Positions 36,330 through 47,929 of a DNA stretch of 64,000 nucleotides are shown here, piece by piece. The DNA is from Aselliscus stoliczkanus. Its lineage: Eukaryota; Chordata; Mammalia; Chiroptera; Hipposideridae. Both the position numbers and the translations under genes were made by a program. The stretch spans positions 83,944,271 through 84,008,270 of the forward strand of contig CM066737.1 of assembly GCA_033961575.1 (NCBI GenBank). Direction: 5' to 3'. Under the pieces are notes generated by a model. The model saw only the letters and a list, made by a program, of their open reading frames with translations. It was not told the origin of the DNA and did not search any database. Numbering within the stretch: the first letter of the stretch is position 1; the number at the start of each line of letters is the position of its first letter.

Positions 36330-37370
36330 GGACACCAAAGTCCAGCAGAGGAAATGTCTACTCATGGATGCTTCAGGTTTACCCCCTGTAAGAATACTGC
36401 TCAAAATGATCAACACCTACACGCTCCCCAAAATTTCTGTACTAACTAAACAAACAAAATAAATAGTTAATAATCTTTGACAAAAAAAATGCTGGAAATT
36501 ACTTTAGCTCTGGTAAACTAAAACTAATTGTATTTTTGTATAGGCTTGAATATTTTTATAATTCTATTTTTTCCAATGTATGCAATACTTTTATTATCAG
36601 TTTGGATTCTCTCCAAAAGAAAATTTCCCAAATGTGGCATAGCAGCAGTGGGTATGGAAACAAGCAGAAAATAATTGGTTGTGCCCAGACTGAATCCATG
36701 TCTTCCCAATTATCAGACCCTCTTTTACCGCCTCAAATTCCCTTTATATCCATGAAAAATTTTTTTTGATGGCTTCACATAGCTCAGGAATGCAGTTGGC
36801 ATTTGGCAGTGTGTTCACCCAATGAAACACAGACCAGAAATGCCAGATTATGTTGGTTCTTCCCATTATTCCCTTGCTCTTCAGACCCATTCCTCTCTCC
36901 TGCCCATCATCACAGCCATAGTAATAGTTCACCTACTCTTCCTCCACGAGACATTTCCATTCAGGCTCCCTTGGCAATCTCCCTGTGCCTTCCCCACCAC
37001 CACGTTTCAATTTTAACCAGCACTCATGTTCTGTCCAACACTGGATCCAGACTTTTTTGCTCCTCGAGTCCTTGCCTGGACAGCACAGGGATGAGTGATT
37101 GCCCTCTAGATGTTGTTCAGTTTTCAATTTTCCAGCTCAGAGAATTCACAGTTCTGCTCTAATCCCTGAGACAGGGAGGCTGGCTGGAGTCTTGCCAGGG
37201 CCAGTGGGGTCTGAGGACTGGCAGCATTGGTTTCTCCTGCGAGCTCGTTAGGAATGCGGGATCTGAGTCCTCACTCCAAACAGAACCTGTTTATCTGCAT
37301 TTTAACAAGATTCCCAAGATAATTTTTTCTGTATGCTAAGTACGAAAAGCACTGGGCTAGACCATTGGTC
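36330..37370. other. unassigned stretch
   Basis: A 119-codon plus-strand frame (36,803-37,162) is proline/serine/histidine-rich and overlaps frames on the other strand, so it is treated as chance. No repeat recognised. Confidence 0.4.
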
Positions 37371-37374
37371 AACA

Positions 37375-37700
37375 AGGTTATTTTTTCCAACTTTATTGAA
37401 ATATAATTAACATGTAACACTGTGTAAATTTAAGGTGTACAATGTGATGATTTGATACATGTTTATATTGTGAAATGTTTGCCATGAGGTATTTAACACA
37501 ATTTTTTTTTTGATTTTTGATTTTTTAATTTTTTTATTTTTTGAGGGCAGTGTCACTGGTCCCCATATGTGGGATCCGAACTGGGGCCACTGGTGTCCCA
37601 AGCCAGCCCTCAACCACCACGCCATCCAGCCAGCCCTTAACACAATTTTTACCTCACATAATTGCCATTTGTTGTTGTTAATGGTGAGAACATCAGGGTT
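37375..37700 (-). mobile_element. old L1 3' UTR, antisense, split by a SINE
   Basis: ccaactttattgaaatataa, taaggtgtacaatgtgatga and, after the SINE, acctcacataattgccattt match the reverse complement of an L1M 3' end. Confidence 0.7.
37507..37636 (-). mobile_element. short tRNA-derived SINE, antisense
   Basis: Minus-strand head gggctggctggatggcgtgg, with box B-like sequence and an A/T tail. The 14-bp ttaacacaattttt is duplicated perfectly at 37,493-37,506 and 37,637-37,650. Confidence 0.92.
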
Positions 37701-39030
37701 CTACTCTCGAAGGTACGTGCAGGCCAGTGACATATGTTGTGGCCAGATGCAGGCTCATTAGGATCTGTGGGGGGGGCCTTTGCTGTCAGTGTGCACTCGT
37801 GTGGCTTCAGAGGCTTGCCAAAGATGAGCACACAGCAGTGGAGGCTAGTAACAGGAGTTGGGGTTAGTGGTGTGCAGCTTCACAGCTGCAGTGGCTAGCT
37901 GCATGCATGTGCAGTGGTACAGACGAGTGATAGGAGTCAAGGCCAAATCTGGGCTCATAAGCAGTTGTGGGGGCGTTGGTGATCTGTGTGCACTTGTGCA
38001 ACTGCAGTGGTTAGCTGTGGGCAAGTGCACAGAAGTTGAGACTGGTGACAGGAGTTGGGACTGGCTGTGTGCAGGCAAGGACAATACTGCAGGCTAGTGA
38101 CAAGAGTCAGGGCCAGATCTGGGCCCGTAAGCAGCCATGGCAGCCTTGGCTGTCAGTGTGCACTGGTGTGGCTGCAGGGGCTATCCATGGGCATGTATGG
38201 AGTAGGAGGGTCTGCCCTGGGGGCTGAGCCTGGTGTCCTGCATGAGTGCAGCTGCTGAGTCCTGGGCTGGCTGCCAATGCAGATCCCAGGGGCTGGCATG
38301 AGGGAGGGGGAAGGAACAGGGACTCAGGCAGCTGGCATCTGCAAATGCCAAAACTTGTGGGGCAAAAACCTGAGTGGTAAAATATGCAGGGGCTCTTCAA
38401 TGGTTGTCTTGGCTATTGGTTTCTTCAGTGGCAAAAGCTGTTGGGAGTTTTTTATGGAACAGTCTGCTGGGGTCCCAGATGAGGTTTTCAGTGATGATGG
38501 AGCATCTGCAATATCTGTTAAGATGCTCAGGGGTAAAGGCTGCTGGGATCCTCTGCAGAGCAGGCCACTGGGAACTACATTCATTTCTACCACATGGCTG
38601 CTACTGGTAGCCCCTGCTCTTCTTCCCCATTCCTAGCTGTCTCTAGACATCTCAACTTTGCCAGTCTCTGGGTGGGGTGAAACCGAAGAGGTTTCTTCAT
38701 GCCTTGGGGAAGCTGGTCACTCTTCTTGTTCGCTTGGCTTTTCCTGGCGAGGGAAAGTCTCTTGAGCTGGTGAGTTAGTTCTCTCTTGGTGCTGAGAAGT
38801 GCTTGCCTGGAAGATGGAATGATGCAGGCCAAACTAAATTGTTCTTCCTACCCTTTTTGTATGGCTATTCTCAGGGTTTTTTGCTCCACTGTGTTGCTGA
38901 AGCCTCTTAAGTGGACTCCTGAGCTCTCCTACAGCTATTTTTGTTCATGGGCACCTGTCTAATTGTTGTGGGGTTTTTTTGAGGGGAGAGGAATGAAGTC
39001 TGTGGTCTCCCACTCTGCCATCTTGGTGAG
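37701..39030 (-). mobile_element. probable L1 5' UTR, antisense, with tandem units
   Basis: The right end tctcccactctgccatcttg (39,006-39,025) is the reverse complement of a typical L1 start (caagatggcagagtgggaga). Leftward the sequence is GC-rich, and 37,720-38,210 contains about three diverged units of 170-200 bp sharing agtgacaagagtcagggcca-like and gtgtgcactggtgtggctgc-like blocks (starts near 37,725, 37,925 and 38,096). With the 3' UTR at 37,375 it may be one L1 that lost both ORFs. Open frames of 80-119 codons here are by-products of GC content. Confidence 0.5.
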
Positions 39031-39169
39031 CCCACTTTTTATTTTAAAAGTAAGTATAGTTTAAAAAATAGAAAATACAGAAAAGAGTGATAAAGGATGT
39101 TGAGACCACGCATAATGTTACCATCCAGAAACAACTCATGTTAACATTTCAAAAGTTGTCCTTGTAGAC

Positions 39170-39720
39170 CATTACCTATGTGCAGAAGGTCCTCACTTAA
39201 TGTCATTGATAGGTTCTTGGAAATTGTGGCTTTAACCAAAAGGACATAAAATAAAACCAGTTTTAGCATGGGCTAATTGACATAAAAAAGTGTTAAGTTC
39301 CAATGGCATATATTTCTGGTCACAAAAATGTAACAAAACTTCTAAATAAAGACCCAAAACACTTCTAATATTAAACATTGAAATAAATGTGAGCTATAGA
39401 TACAGTTAAGAAAGATTAATAAAAAGAAGTAAGATCATTATTTTCTAATCCACTTATTCTCATTCAGAATAGTGGTGGCAGGAGCCTGTCCCAGCAGCTC
39501 AGGGTTCAAGGCAGGAACCCACCCTGGAGAGGATGCCCATCCATTGCAGGGCACACCCACATCCACACTCACTCAGACTGGAACAATGTAGATTTGCCAA
39601 CTAACCTCACATGCATATCTTTGGAATGTGGGCAGCAACTGGAGTCTCCAAGGAAAACCCATGCAGACATGGGGAGAACGTGCAAACTCCACACAGACAG
39701 TGGAACTGGCTATAAAGTTG
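39170..39720. mobile_element. ancient interspersed repeat, DNA-transposon-like, unnamed
   Basis: 39,187-39,330 (ggtcctcacttaatgtcatt, gataggttcttggaaattgt) and 39,470-39,715 (gggttcaaggcaggaaccca, ggagaacgtgcaaactccac) are blocks I remember as recurrent in many vertebrate genomes. I cannot name the family reliably. No coding frame. Confidence 0.4.
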
Positions 39721-39734
39721 TAATGTAACCATTT

Positions 39735-40480
39735 GTGATTGGCTTTCTTCATGCAGCATAATTCTCTAGAGATTTATCTAGATTGTTGCATCAATATTTC
39801 CTTCCTTTTCATTGTCGAGAAGTATTTCATGGTATGGCTGCATCACAGTTTGTTTACTCATTGACCCATTAAAGGACATCTGGGTTATTTCTAGTTTTTG
39901 GCTATTAATAATAAAACTGCTCTAAATGTTCACATGCAGTTTTTTGTGTGAACATAAGTTTTCATTTCTCTGGGACAAATGCCCAGATGTGCAATTTCTG
40001 GTCCATGACATTTTTAAGTTCGTTTTTTCTTAACTGCCAAATCTTTTTCCAGAGTGGCTGTACTATTTTAAGAATTCTCAAGAATTTAAGAACTACTTCT
40101 TTTTATTTTTTATTTTTTTAGAGGGCAGTGTCACTGGCCCTCATATGAGGGATCCGAACCTGGGTTCCTGGCGTCCCAAGCCAGCTCTTAACCACTGCAC
40201 CACTCGGCCGGCCCTTAAGAACTATTTTAAATTCTCATTAGTGATATATAGGCAACCCAATTTGGTGTTGTCACTATTTTTTTTGATGCATATCAGTTTA
40301 TTCTTTTATCAATCATACCTCAGTGTCAAGACTAGTACCTCTGCCTAGCCTTAGATCTAGAGAAGAAATTCTGTTATATATTTTTCTAAAGTATTACTGA
40401 AATATTTTTTCATTTACATTTGTGATCTATGATGAATTAATTTTCGCATAATGTGTGTACTTTGGTAAATGTTCTTTCTT
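39735..40480 (-). mobile_element. old L1 ORF2 fragment, antisense
   Basis: gtgattggctttcttcatgc, cattgacccattaaaggaca and tctgggacaaatgcccagat are the reverse complement of the ORF2 C-terminal part of L1M. A short SINE interrupts it at 40,096-40,214. Confidence 0.65.
40096..40214 (-). mobile_element. short tRNA-derived SINE, antisense
   Basis: Minus-strand head gggccggccgagtggtgcag. ttaagaacta is duplicated perfectly at 40,086-40,095 and 40,215-40,224. Confidence 0.92.
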
Positions 40481-40481
40481 T

Positions 40482-40619
40482 TTTTTAGCTGAGCAATCCT
40501 GCCACCTATTGGCAGCTCAGCGGCAGCTCAGCTCAGGCTGGGGATCGAACTGCTATTGCTCAGAGCTCAGTTCACACTCTTGAGTGAGCTCTTAACCAAC
40601 TGAGCCACTTGCCCAGCCC
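40482..40619 (-). mobile_element. type-B tRNA-derived SINE, antisense
   Basis: Minus-strand read: gggctgggcaagtggctcag, gttaagagctcactcaagag, tgaactgagctctgagcaat, then gctgagctgccgctgagctg and ccaataggtggcaggattgc with an A tail. This body differs from the short SINEs and matches the copy at 43,532 and the middle of the long copy at 7,057. A target duplication is not clear. Confidence 0.85.
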
Positions 40620-43531
40620 TTCAAATTAACCTTTGTGAATGATGCAATTCAGTAGAATGTAGCACATTTAAGATGTTGTGCAACCACCACCTCTACCTAG
40701 TTTCAAAACATTTGAACTACCCTGAAAGGAAATCTGATACCTATTAAGCAATCATTCCTCATTCACACCTCCCTTCAGGCCATGACAGTCACTAATCTGC
40801 ATTCTGACTTTATGTATTAACCTTTCTGGATATTTTATATAAATGGAATCATACAATATGTGACCTTTTGTGTCTGGCTTCTTTCCCTTAGCATAATGCT
40901 TTTTGAGGTTCATCTACCTTTAAGCATGTTATCAGTATTTCATCCCTTTTTATGGCTGAATAATATTACATTATACTAATACACAATATTTTGTTTATCT
41001 ACACATTAATTGATAGACATCTAGATTATTTCCACTTTTTGGCTAGTGTAAATAATGTTGCTATGAACATTAGTGTACAAGGTATTCTTTTTTTCTTTTA
41101 ACTTGTTTTAAATTCTTTGGGCTATGTAGCCAGAAATGAAATTGCTGGGTCACATGTAACTTCTTTGTTTAATTTTTGAGAAACCACTAAATATTTTTGA
41201 CAGTGGTTGCACAATTTCACATTTCTGCCAATGATGTGTATAAGGGTTTAGACTTCTCCACATCCCCACTAACAATTGTTATTATCTGACTTTTCAATTC
41301 TAGCCATTCTAGTCGGTGTAAAGTAATATTTCATTGTGACTTTGATTTATATTTTGCTGATGAAGCATGATGCTGAGCATCTTTTCAGGCATGTCCTAGC
41401 CATCTGTATATCTTCTCTAGAGAAATATCTATTCAAGTCATTTGCCCATTTTTAATTGGGTTGTTTCTTTTAGTTGTTAAATTTTAAATGTTTTGTAAAA
41501 TATATTCTACATACTAGACCCTTATCAGACACATGATTTACAAATATTTTACCCTACTCTGTAGACTGTCTTTTCCCTTTGATATTGTCCTTTTATGCAC
41601 AATTTAAAAAAACTGAAGTTCTGTTTATCTATGTCTTTCTTTTGTTGCTTAAGGTTTTGGCATCATATCTAAGAATCCATTGCCTTATCCAGAGTCATGA
41701 AGATTTCTCCTTCTGCTTTCCCCAAAGAGTTTTATAATTTAACTCTTACATTTAAGTCTTTAATCCTTTTGAGCTAATTTTTGTACATAATCTGAGGTAT
41801 GTGTCCAACTTCATGCTTTGTATATGAACATCCAGTTGTAAAGGCACCATTTGTTAAAGAGACTAGCCTTTTCCCATTGAATGATCTTGGCACTCTTGTG
41901 AAAAATCAATTGACCATTGATGTATGAGTTTATTTCTGAACTCTCAGTTCTATTCTATTGACCTATGTGACTATCTGTATGCCTCTACTACATTATTTAG
42001 ATCACAGTAGCTTTTTTAGTTAGTTTTGAAACCGAGAAGGATGAGTGCTCCAACTTTACTGTTCTGTTTCAAGATCATTTTGGCTATTTGAGACCCTCAT
42101 ACAAAAGTGGGTCAGCTTTTCTACTTCTGGAAAAAAATGTGGAATTTTGATAGGGATTGCACTGAATTTGTAAATAACTTTTCAGACTATTGCCATCTTC
42201 ACAATATTAAGTGTTCTGATCCATGAACGTGGATGTGTTTAAAATTTCTTTTCAGTAAATTGTTGTACTTCTCATTGTACCAGTCTTGCACTACTTTGGT
42301 TGAATTTATTCTCAAATAGATTATTTTTCATGCCATTGTAAATTGAATTGCTTTCTTAATTTCTTGTTGCGTTTTCATTGTGAGTGTATAGCCATAAAAC
42401 TGATTTTTGAATGTTCATTTTGTAACTTTGCTGAATTCACTTAATAGTTCTAATAGTTCTTTGGTGGATTCTTTGGGATTTTCTATATATAAGATCATGT
42501 CAGTAAGACATAAAAATAGTTTTATGTCTTCTTTTCCAATTTCAATGTCATTTACTTTACTTTATTATTTTATTTTATTCTCTATTTTCTCTGGCTAGAA
42601 CTTTCAGTACAATGTTAAATAGAAGTGAGAAAAGTGGGCATTCTTCTCTTTCTCCTGATCTTACGAGGCAATCTTTCAGTCTTTCACTCCTGAGTATATT
42701 TGCTGTGGGTTTCCTGGACTACTGAGTGTTTTTACCATGAATGGGTATTGTTAGGTATTTGTCAAATGCTTTGTCTATACCAATCGAGATGATCATGTAT
42801 TTTTTTAACTTAATTATATTAATGTGATTAAATTAAATTGATTTGTATGTATTGAACCAGTCTTATATTCAGGGGATAGGTTCCACTTGGTCATGGTGCA
42901 GAATACTTTTACTATGCTGTTAGTGTTGCTATTATTTTGTTGAGAATTTCTGCATCTATATTCTAAGTATAGGTCTGTAGTTTTATTTTCTTATAGCTTT
43001 ATCTGGCTTTGATATTAAAGTAAAGACGATGTTATGAAATGAATTAGGAAGTATTCACTTCTCTTCAATTTTTTGGAAAAGTTTGAGAAAGGTTAGTATT
43101 AATTATTTTTAAAGTTTGGTATAATTCACCAGTGAAGCTTTTCTCTACTGGAGGTTTTGATTACTGATTTTATTTCCTTTCTGATTTTTAATAATTTGTA
43201 GCTTTTCTTTTTTTCTTATTCACTCTAGCTAAAGATTTTCACAATTGTGTTGATATTTAAAGAAGAAACTTAGTTTTCTTGATTCTGTGACTCTTCTATT
43301 TCATTTATTATCAATCTAATCTTTATTATTTTTCCTTCCTTCTGCTAGTTTTAGGTTTAACTTGCTCTTCTGCTTTTTATTTCTCAAGATATAAAGTTGG
43401 GCATTCTCCCCCTCTTTTTGATTTGAGCATTGACTGCTATAAATTTTCATATGGGCAATGATTTTGCTGCATCCAATAGGTTTTGGTATGTTTTGTTTTA
43501 CTTCCATTCATCTCAAATTATTTTCTAATTT

Positions 43532-43682
43532 TTTTTTTTTTTTTTATAGCTGAGCCATCCTGCCACCTATTGGCAGCTCAACGGCAACTCAGCTCGGGCT
43601 GGCCTCGAACAGCTGTTGCTCAGAGCTCAGCTCGCACTCTTGAGCGAGCTCTTAACCAACTGAGCCACTCGGCCGGCCCTCT
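43532..43682 (-). mobile_element. type-B tRNA-derived SINE, antisense
   Basis: Minus-strand head gggccggccgagtggctcag and body gagctgccaataggtggcag, then an A tail (T17 on the plus strand). attttctaattt is duplicated at 43,520-43,531 and 43,683-43,694. Confidence 0.92.
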
Positions 43683-43854
43683 ATTTTCTAATTTCCCTTG
43701 TGATTTCTTTTGTACTGTTACACTGTTTCAAAGGCCATTGTTGAATTTCTGCATATTTGTGATGTTTTTTCCAGTTTTCATTCTGTTGATTTAGTTTTGT
43801 TCCACTGTGTTAGGAGAACATACCTTGTATGATTGCATTATTTTAAAATGTATT

Positions 43855-45285
43855 AATATTTGTTCTGGACCCCACCCAGCACCCCTAGTGGTGTGGGGCA
43901 TGCTCAAAATAAGTGTGTGCCACCTACCTTGGGCTCCCTTCCTGTCTACATTCCCATTGGGCCCTCACGCAGGACATGCAGCTGGCTCCCCTGCCACCAT
44001 GCCTCTCCTGGTTGTTTGCAGGCAAGGGCATCCTTGCTTGGGTGAGTTCCAGAAGCTCCCAGCTATCTGCGATTGGCTGATGCAGTGGCTGCACACTGGA
44101 CCTGAGAAACTCTGGGCCAGTGGGCAGAACCGGCTCATGGGCAGTGCCGGGTGCTCTCAGCTAGTCCAAAAGTAAATGAGTTATTCAGAAAAATATTGTC
44201 AATTCCAGATCAACATACAAGTATTTAGAGAAAATTGGAAGAGGAGAAGCTTACTACAGCTTTATCTGAGGACTTTTAAAAGAACACAGTTCTAGCTGTG
44301 AGCTTCAAATCTTGGAGCAAAAACCAGAGACACTGCCAAAATAAACAAGAACACAAGTACAAATGGAGGACTGGTCAAAAGCATTATGGAACATACAAAT
44401 AATGATTTATTTTATGAATGTATGATTCCTTGTCTAGTTACTTCAGACTTCAGTAAAGAGAAGAGTGTAGTATTTCTTCTAATAGAATTGGACAATCTCA
44501 GAGCAAGCAATAAAAAGCTTCAAGAAACACTGACTAAAAAAGATAAAGAGCTGGGCCGACCAAGTGGCGCATTGGTTAAGAGCCGACTTGGGAGGCCAGC
44601 TCTGAGCTGCAGGGCCCCGATTCGGATCCCACATGAGGGCCAGTGATGCTGCGCCCTCTACAGCTAAGATGGTGAACAACTCTAACATGGTGAACAACAG
44701 CTCCACCTTGAGCTGGGCTGCCATGAGCCTACCATAAGTGGCTAGCAGCCAGTGTGAGTGGCTGGAAGCTGCCATGAGCTGCCGTGCACGGCCGTCCAAT
44801 GGCTGGTGACCGATCTGCCTCACCTGCGAAGATAATACCAACACGGAAGCAATGTCTTCCACAACTAGACTGAAGAACAAAAGGACAACAACTTGTCTGT
44901 TCCCCTTCCCCAATTCCCCAACACTGCTCCCCTCCCCCAATGCCCTAATAAAATCTTTAAAAAAAAAAAAAGAAGACAAAGAACAGAGACAACTAAAGCT
45001 TAAATTGGAAAGCCAAGAGAAAGCAATAGAAGCTCACATTGCTAGAAAGACCACAGGACTGACTGATCTGACAACTGTGGATTGAGCAAAAATTATTTTT
45101 AAGAGGAATTAAGACTCAAACTCAGGAACTAAGGCAGTGGAAGGAATCACAACATGGTGAATTCCATACTAATATCTTCCCCAACATGGGGAAATAAAAT
45201 TAACTTTAAATAATTGTGCCTATGTTACACATAATTTTTGAAAAACCCCAAAAACTCTTTACACTTTGAAAAAAAAAAGACTTGT
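43855..45285 (+). pseudogene. processed pseudogene of a coiled-coil protein, split by a SINE
   Basis: This block interrupts the antisense old L1 and ends at an A10 tract (about 45,269-45,280), followed directly by resumed L1 sequence, as expected for a reverse-transcribed mRNA in plus orientation. Readable coding pieces are LDNLRASNKKLQETLTKKDK just before the SINE and EDKEQRQLKLKLESQEKAIE after it, ending LTDLTTVD and a TGA at about 45,083; both are charged, heptad-like, coiled-coil sequence. Upstream frames (44,165-44,460) are broken by several stops. The part before 44,160 is GC-rich and may be the mRNA 5' region or an unrelated insertion. I do not recognise the parent gene. Confidence 0.55.
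44553..44972 (+). mobile_element. long tRNA-derived SINE (Rhin-1-like form)
   Basis: Head gggccgaccaagtggcgcat, box B-like gattcggatcccac, body acagctaagatggtgaacaa, then ccaattccccaacactgctc, ctaataaaatctttaaaa and an A tail. It sits between two halves of the coiled-coil pseudogene reading; agataaagag before it and agacaaagaa after it form an imperfect duplication. Confidence 0.88.
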
Positions 45286-45592
45286 TTTGTGGTACAACAT
45301 ATGGTATAGCCTGGGTAATGTCTCATGTGTACTTGAGAAACAAGTATGATGTGGTTGTTAGGTTACATATGTCAGATCTAGTTGGTTCATAGTGTTGTTG
45401 AAGTGTTTTTTTTCTTTACTGATAAGTCCATCAAGTTGTTCTATCCATTACTGATAGTGCAGTATTAAAATTTCAAACTTTATTGTAGAACTCTAGTTTT
45501 TTCCTTCAATCTGTCAATTTAGCTTTCTATATGGGTATTTGGGGTCTCTGTTGTTAGGTGTGTGTATATATTATTTACTGTTATATCTTTTT

Positions 45593-45740
45593 TTAAAATT
45601 TATTTATTTATTTTTAATTAGCTTCAGGTGTACAACACAGTGCAATAGTTATACTTTTTACCCCTCAAAGTGACAACCCCCCCTCCCCCATTTGGCCACC
45701 CCACTCCTCCCCCCATATCATATATATCAATTACACTTCC
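45593..45740 (-). mobile_element. short 5'-truncated young L1 tail, antisense
   Basis: The first 148 bp of the same L1 3' end as 55,919 on (gcttcaggtgtacaacacag, acccctcaaagtgacaac). It is flanked by a 17-bp duplication tactgttatatcttttt at 45,576-45,592 and 45,741-45,757. Confidence 0.92.
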
Positions 45741-46289
45741 TACTGTTATATCTTTTTAATGGTTTCACCCTTTTTAAAATGTATTGTAATGTTTGTCTTT
45801 GTATTTCAAAATATTTGATTTAAAGCATATTTCTCTGATATTAGTATGGAGACCACAGATGTCTTTTGGTTAATATGTACTTGTATAATAATATCTTTTT
45901 CTATCCTTTTACTCTCAAATTATTTTTGTCTTTGGATCTAAAGTGTGTCTCTTATAGATAGCATATAGTTCAATCATTTCTTTTACCCATATTTCCAATG
46001 TTTGCCTTTGCAGAGTTCAAGCCATTGCATTTAAAGTAATTATGGATAAGGAAGGAGTTTCTTTCTAACATTTTGCTAATTGCCTTCTATATGTCTCATA
46101 TCTGTTTTATTTCTCAATTCCTCCATTGCTGTCTTTTTTGTGATTAATTATTTCTACTGTACCATGTTGATTCCCATCTAATTTCCTTTTCTCTATATTT
46201 TTAAATTACTCTCTTAGTAGCTACTCTTGGGATTCCAGTTAAAATCTTAATTTTATAACAATCAAGTTTATTAAGAAGTATGTATATTG

Positions 46290-47330
46290 GCTGTGGTTGG
46301 ATGACGTATTCCATACATGTTAATTAGATATAGTAGACTGACAGTGCTAGCTAGTTCAACTATGTCCTTAGTTTTTCTGCCTGATGAATCTATAAATTAC
46401 TGATAGAAGGGTGCTGAAGTCTCCAACTAAAATGGTAGATCAATCTTTATTTCCTTGTAGTTTTATGAGTTTTGCGTGAAGTAGTCTGATGCCCTGTTGT
46501 AGGGTGCATACACAATAAGGATTGTTATGTCTTCTTGGAGAATTAGCCTCTTTATTATTATGTAATATCCCCCTTTATCCTTTATTATTTTCCTTGCTCT
46601 AAATTCTGCTTTATCTGAACTTAATATAACTACTCCAGCTTTCTTTTGACTAGTATTAGCATGGAATATCTTTCTCTGTCCCTTTACTTTTAATCTATCT
46701 GTGTCTTTATATTTAAAGTGTGTTTCTTTATATTAGTTTCAGGTGTACAAAACAACATAATGATTAGACATCTACACCCCTCACAAAGTAAAAACCCCAC
46801 AAGTCTACTACCTCTCTGACATCATATATAGCTGTTACAATACCACTGACTATATTCCCTATGCTGTACATTACATCCTGTGAATATATATGAATATATA
46901 TATATATATATATCCTGTGAATATATATGAATGAATATATATATATATATATAATATTGACATTCACTATTATTCTTCTTGAGCTTCGGGTGTACAGTGC
47001 AGTTGTCAGGCATCTACACAATCTATGAAGTGTGTTTCCTATAGACAACATATAATTGGGTCTTTTTTTTTTTTTATCCACCCTAACAGTCTGTCTTTTA
47101 ATTGATATATTTAGACCACTGATGTTAAAGTGAGCATTGTTAAGTTGGATTAATATCCCCTATATTTGTTATTGTATTCTGTTCATTGCCCTTACTCACT
47201 CTTCCCCTGCTTTTCTGGTTTTAATTTAGCATTTTATATAATTCCATATTTCCCTCTCTTAAAATATCAATTATCCTACTCTTCACTTTTTTAGTGATTG
47301 CCTTTAATTTTTCATTACACATGTACTATT
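46290..47330 (-). mobile_element. old L1 endonuclease region, antisense
   Basis: A second antisense L1 copy begins here: ggatgacgtattccatacat, gtgctgaagtctccaactaa and tgtcttcttggagaattagc are endonuclease-region sequence, and ttgatatatttagaccactg with ttaaagtgagcattgttaag is the ORF2 start. It is interrupted at 46,733-47,026 by a younger L1 tail. Confidence 0.65.
46733..47026 (-). mobile_element. 5'-truncated L1 tail of another subfamily, antisense
   Basis: ttagtttcaggtgtacaaaa, catctacacccctcacaaag and cttcgggtgtacagtgcagt are antisense L1 3' UTR. The flanks aagtgtgtttct at about 46,718 and 47,029 match, a target duplication. It contains an AT tandem tract (46,880-46,955) with cctgtgaatatatatgaat present twice. 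Confidence 0.8.
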
Positions 47331-47829
47331 GATCAAAGTACTGTTTCAAATAACACTGTATCACTTTACAGATACTGCAAGTACCTTACAACAGAGTATT
47401 CCCAATTCAACCTTTCTGTCTATTATAACATTATCATTCATTTCACTTATACATAGGCCATAATCACTGAATACATTGCTGCTATTATTATTTTGAACAA
47501 ACTTTTTTTTCTGTTATATCAAATAAGAATATAATTCTCTAAGAAAAGCCTCCTTTTTTGTCTTTGGGGTTCCATAGAGACTTCTTCTTAGATAAGGTTT
47601 GAGACATTAACTTCTTTCAGTTGTATTCCCATTATTATGAAGGAGCCCTATTGATGTGCTGCTAATATGTGAAAAAGGAGGAAGCATCCTATGGTTCTGT
47701 GATTAGTTATCAGCCTTTAGGTTAGCTTTTAAGGATCACTTATTATTATATAATTATATAATTATAATGCAGTTAAATGTGTCACTCTTTACTGAATTGT
47801 AATTATTTTGTTTTCTATTTAAAAAATAC
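47331..47829. other. unassigned AT-rich stretch
   Basis: May be further old L1 sequence; nothing specific recognised. Confidence 0.35.
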
Positions 47830-47836
47830 TTTTATG

Positions 47837-47918
47837 TGGTTAAGCGCTGGCTTGGGAAGCCAGTGGCCCTGGTTTGGTCCCACATGTGAAGGCCAGTGAC
47901 ACTGCCCAAAAAAAAAAT
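47837..47918 (+). mobile_element. short SINE, 5'-truncated
   Basis: Begins within the tRNA-like head (tggttaagcgctggcttggg) and ends gacactgccc plus an A run. ttttatg flanks both sides (47,830-47,836 and 47,919-47,925). Confidence 0.85.
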
Positions 47919-47929
47919 TTTTATGAATT

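Larger units (their letters stand above)
40625..46260 (-). mobile_element. old L1 (L1M), antisense, broken by four insertions
   Basis: From its 3' end (40,640 on: tgttgtgcaaccaccacctc) the antisense element runs through the ORF2 tail (40,850-41,470), reverse transcriptase region (41,500-43,130, with ggacttccag-type blocks near 42,600), endonuclease region (43,690-43,850 and 45,286-45,590) and the ORF2 start (45,760-46,200). No frame of length survives. Later insertions within it are a type-B SINE (43,532), a processed pseudogene (43,855-45,285) carrying its own SINE, and a short young L1 tail (45,593). Confidence 0.7.

Noticed and set aside
36803..37162. Plus-strand frame of 119 codons
   Set aside because: Low-complexity proline/serine/histidine-rich composition, overlapping frames on both strands, no splice or polyadenylation context.
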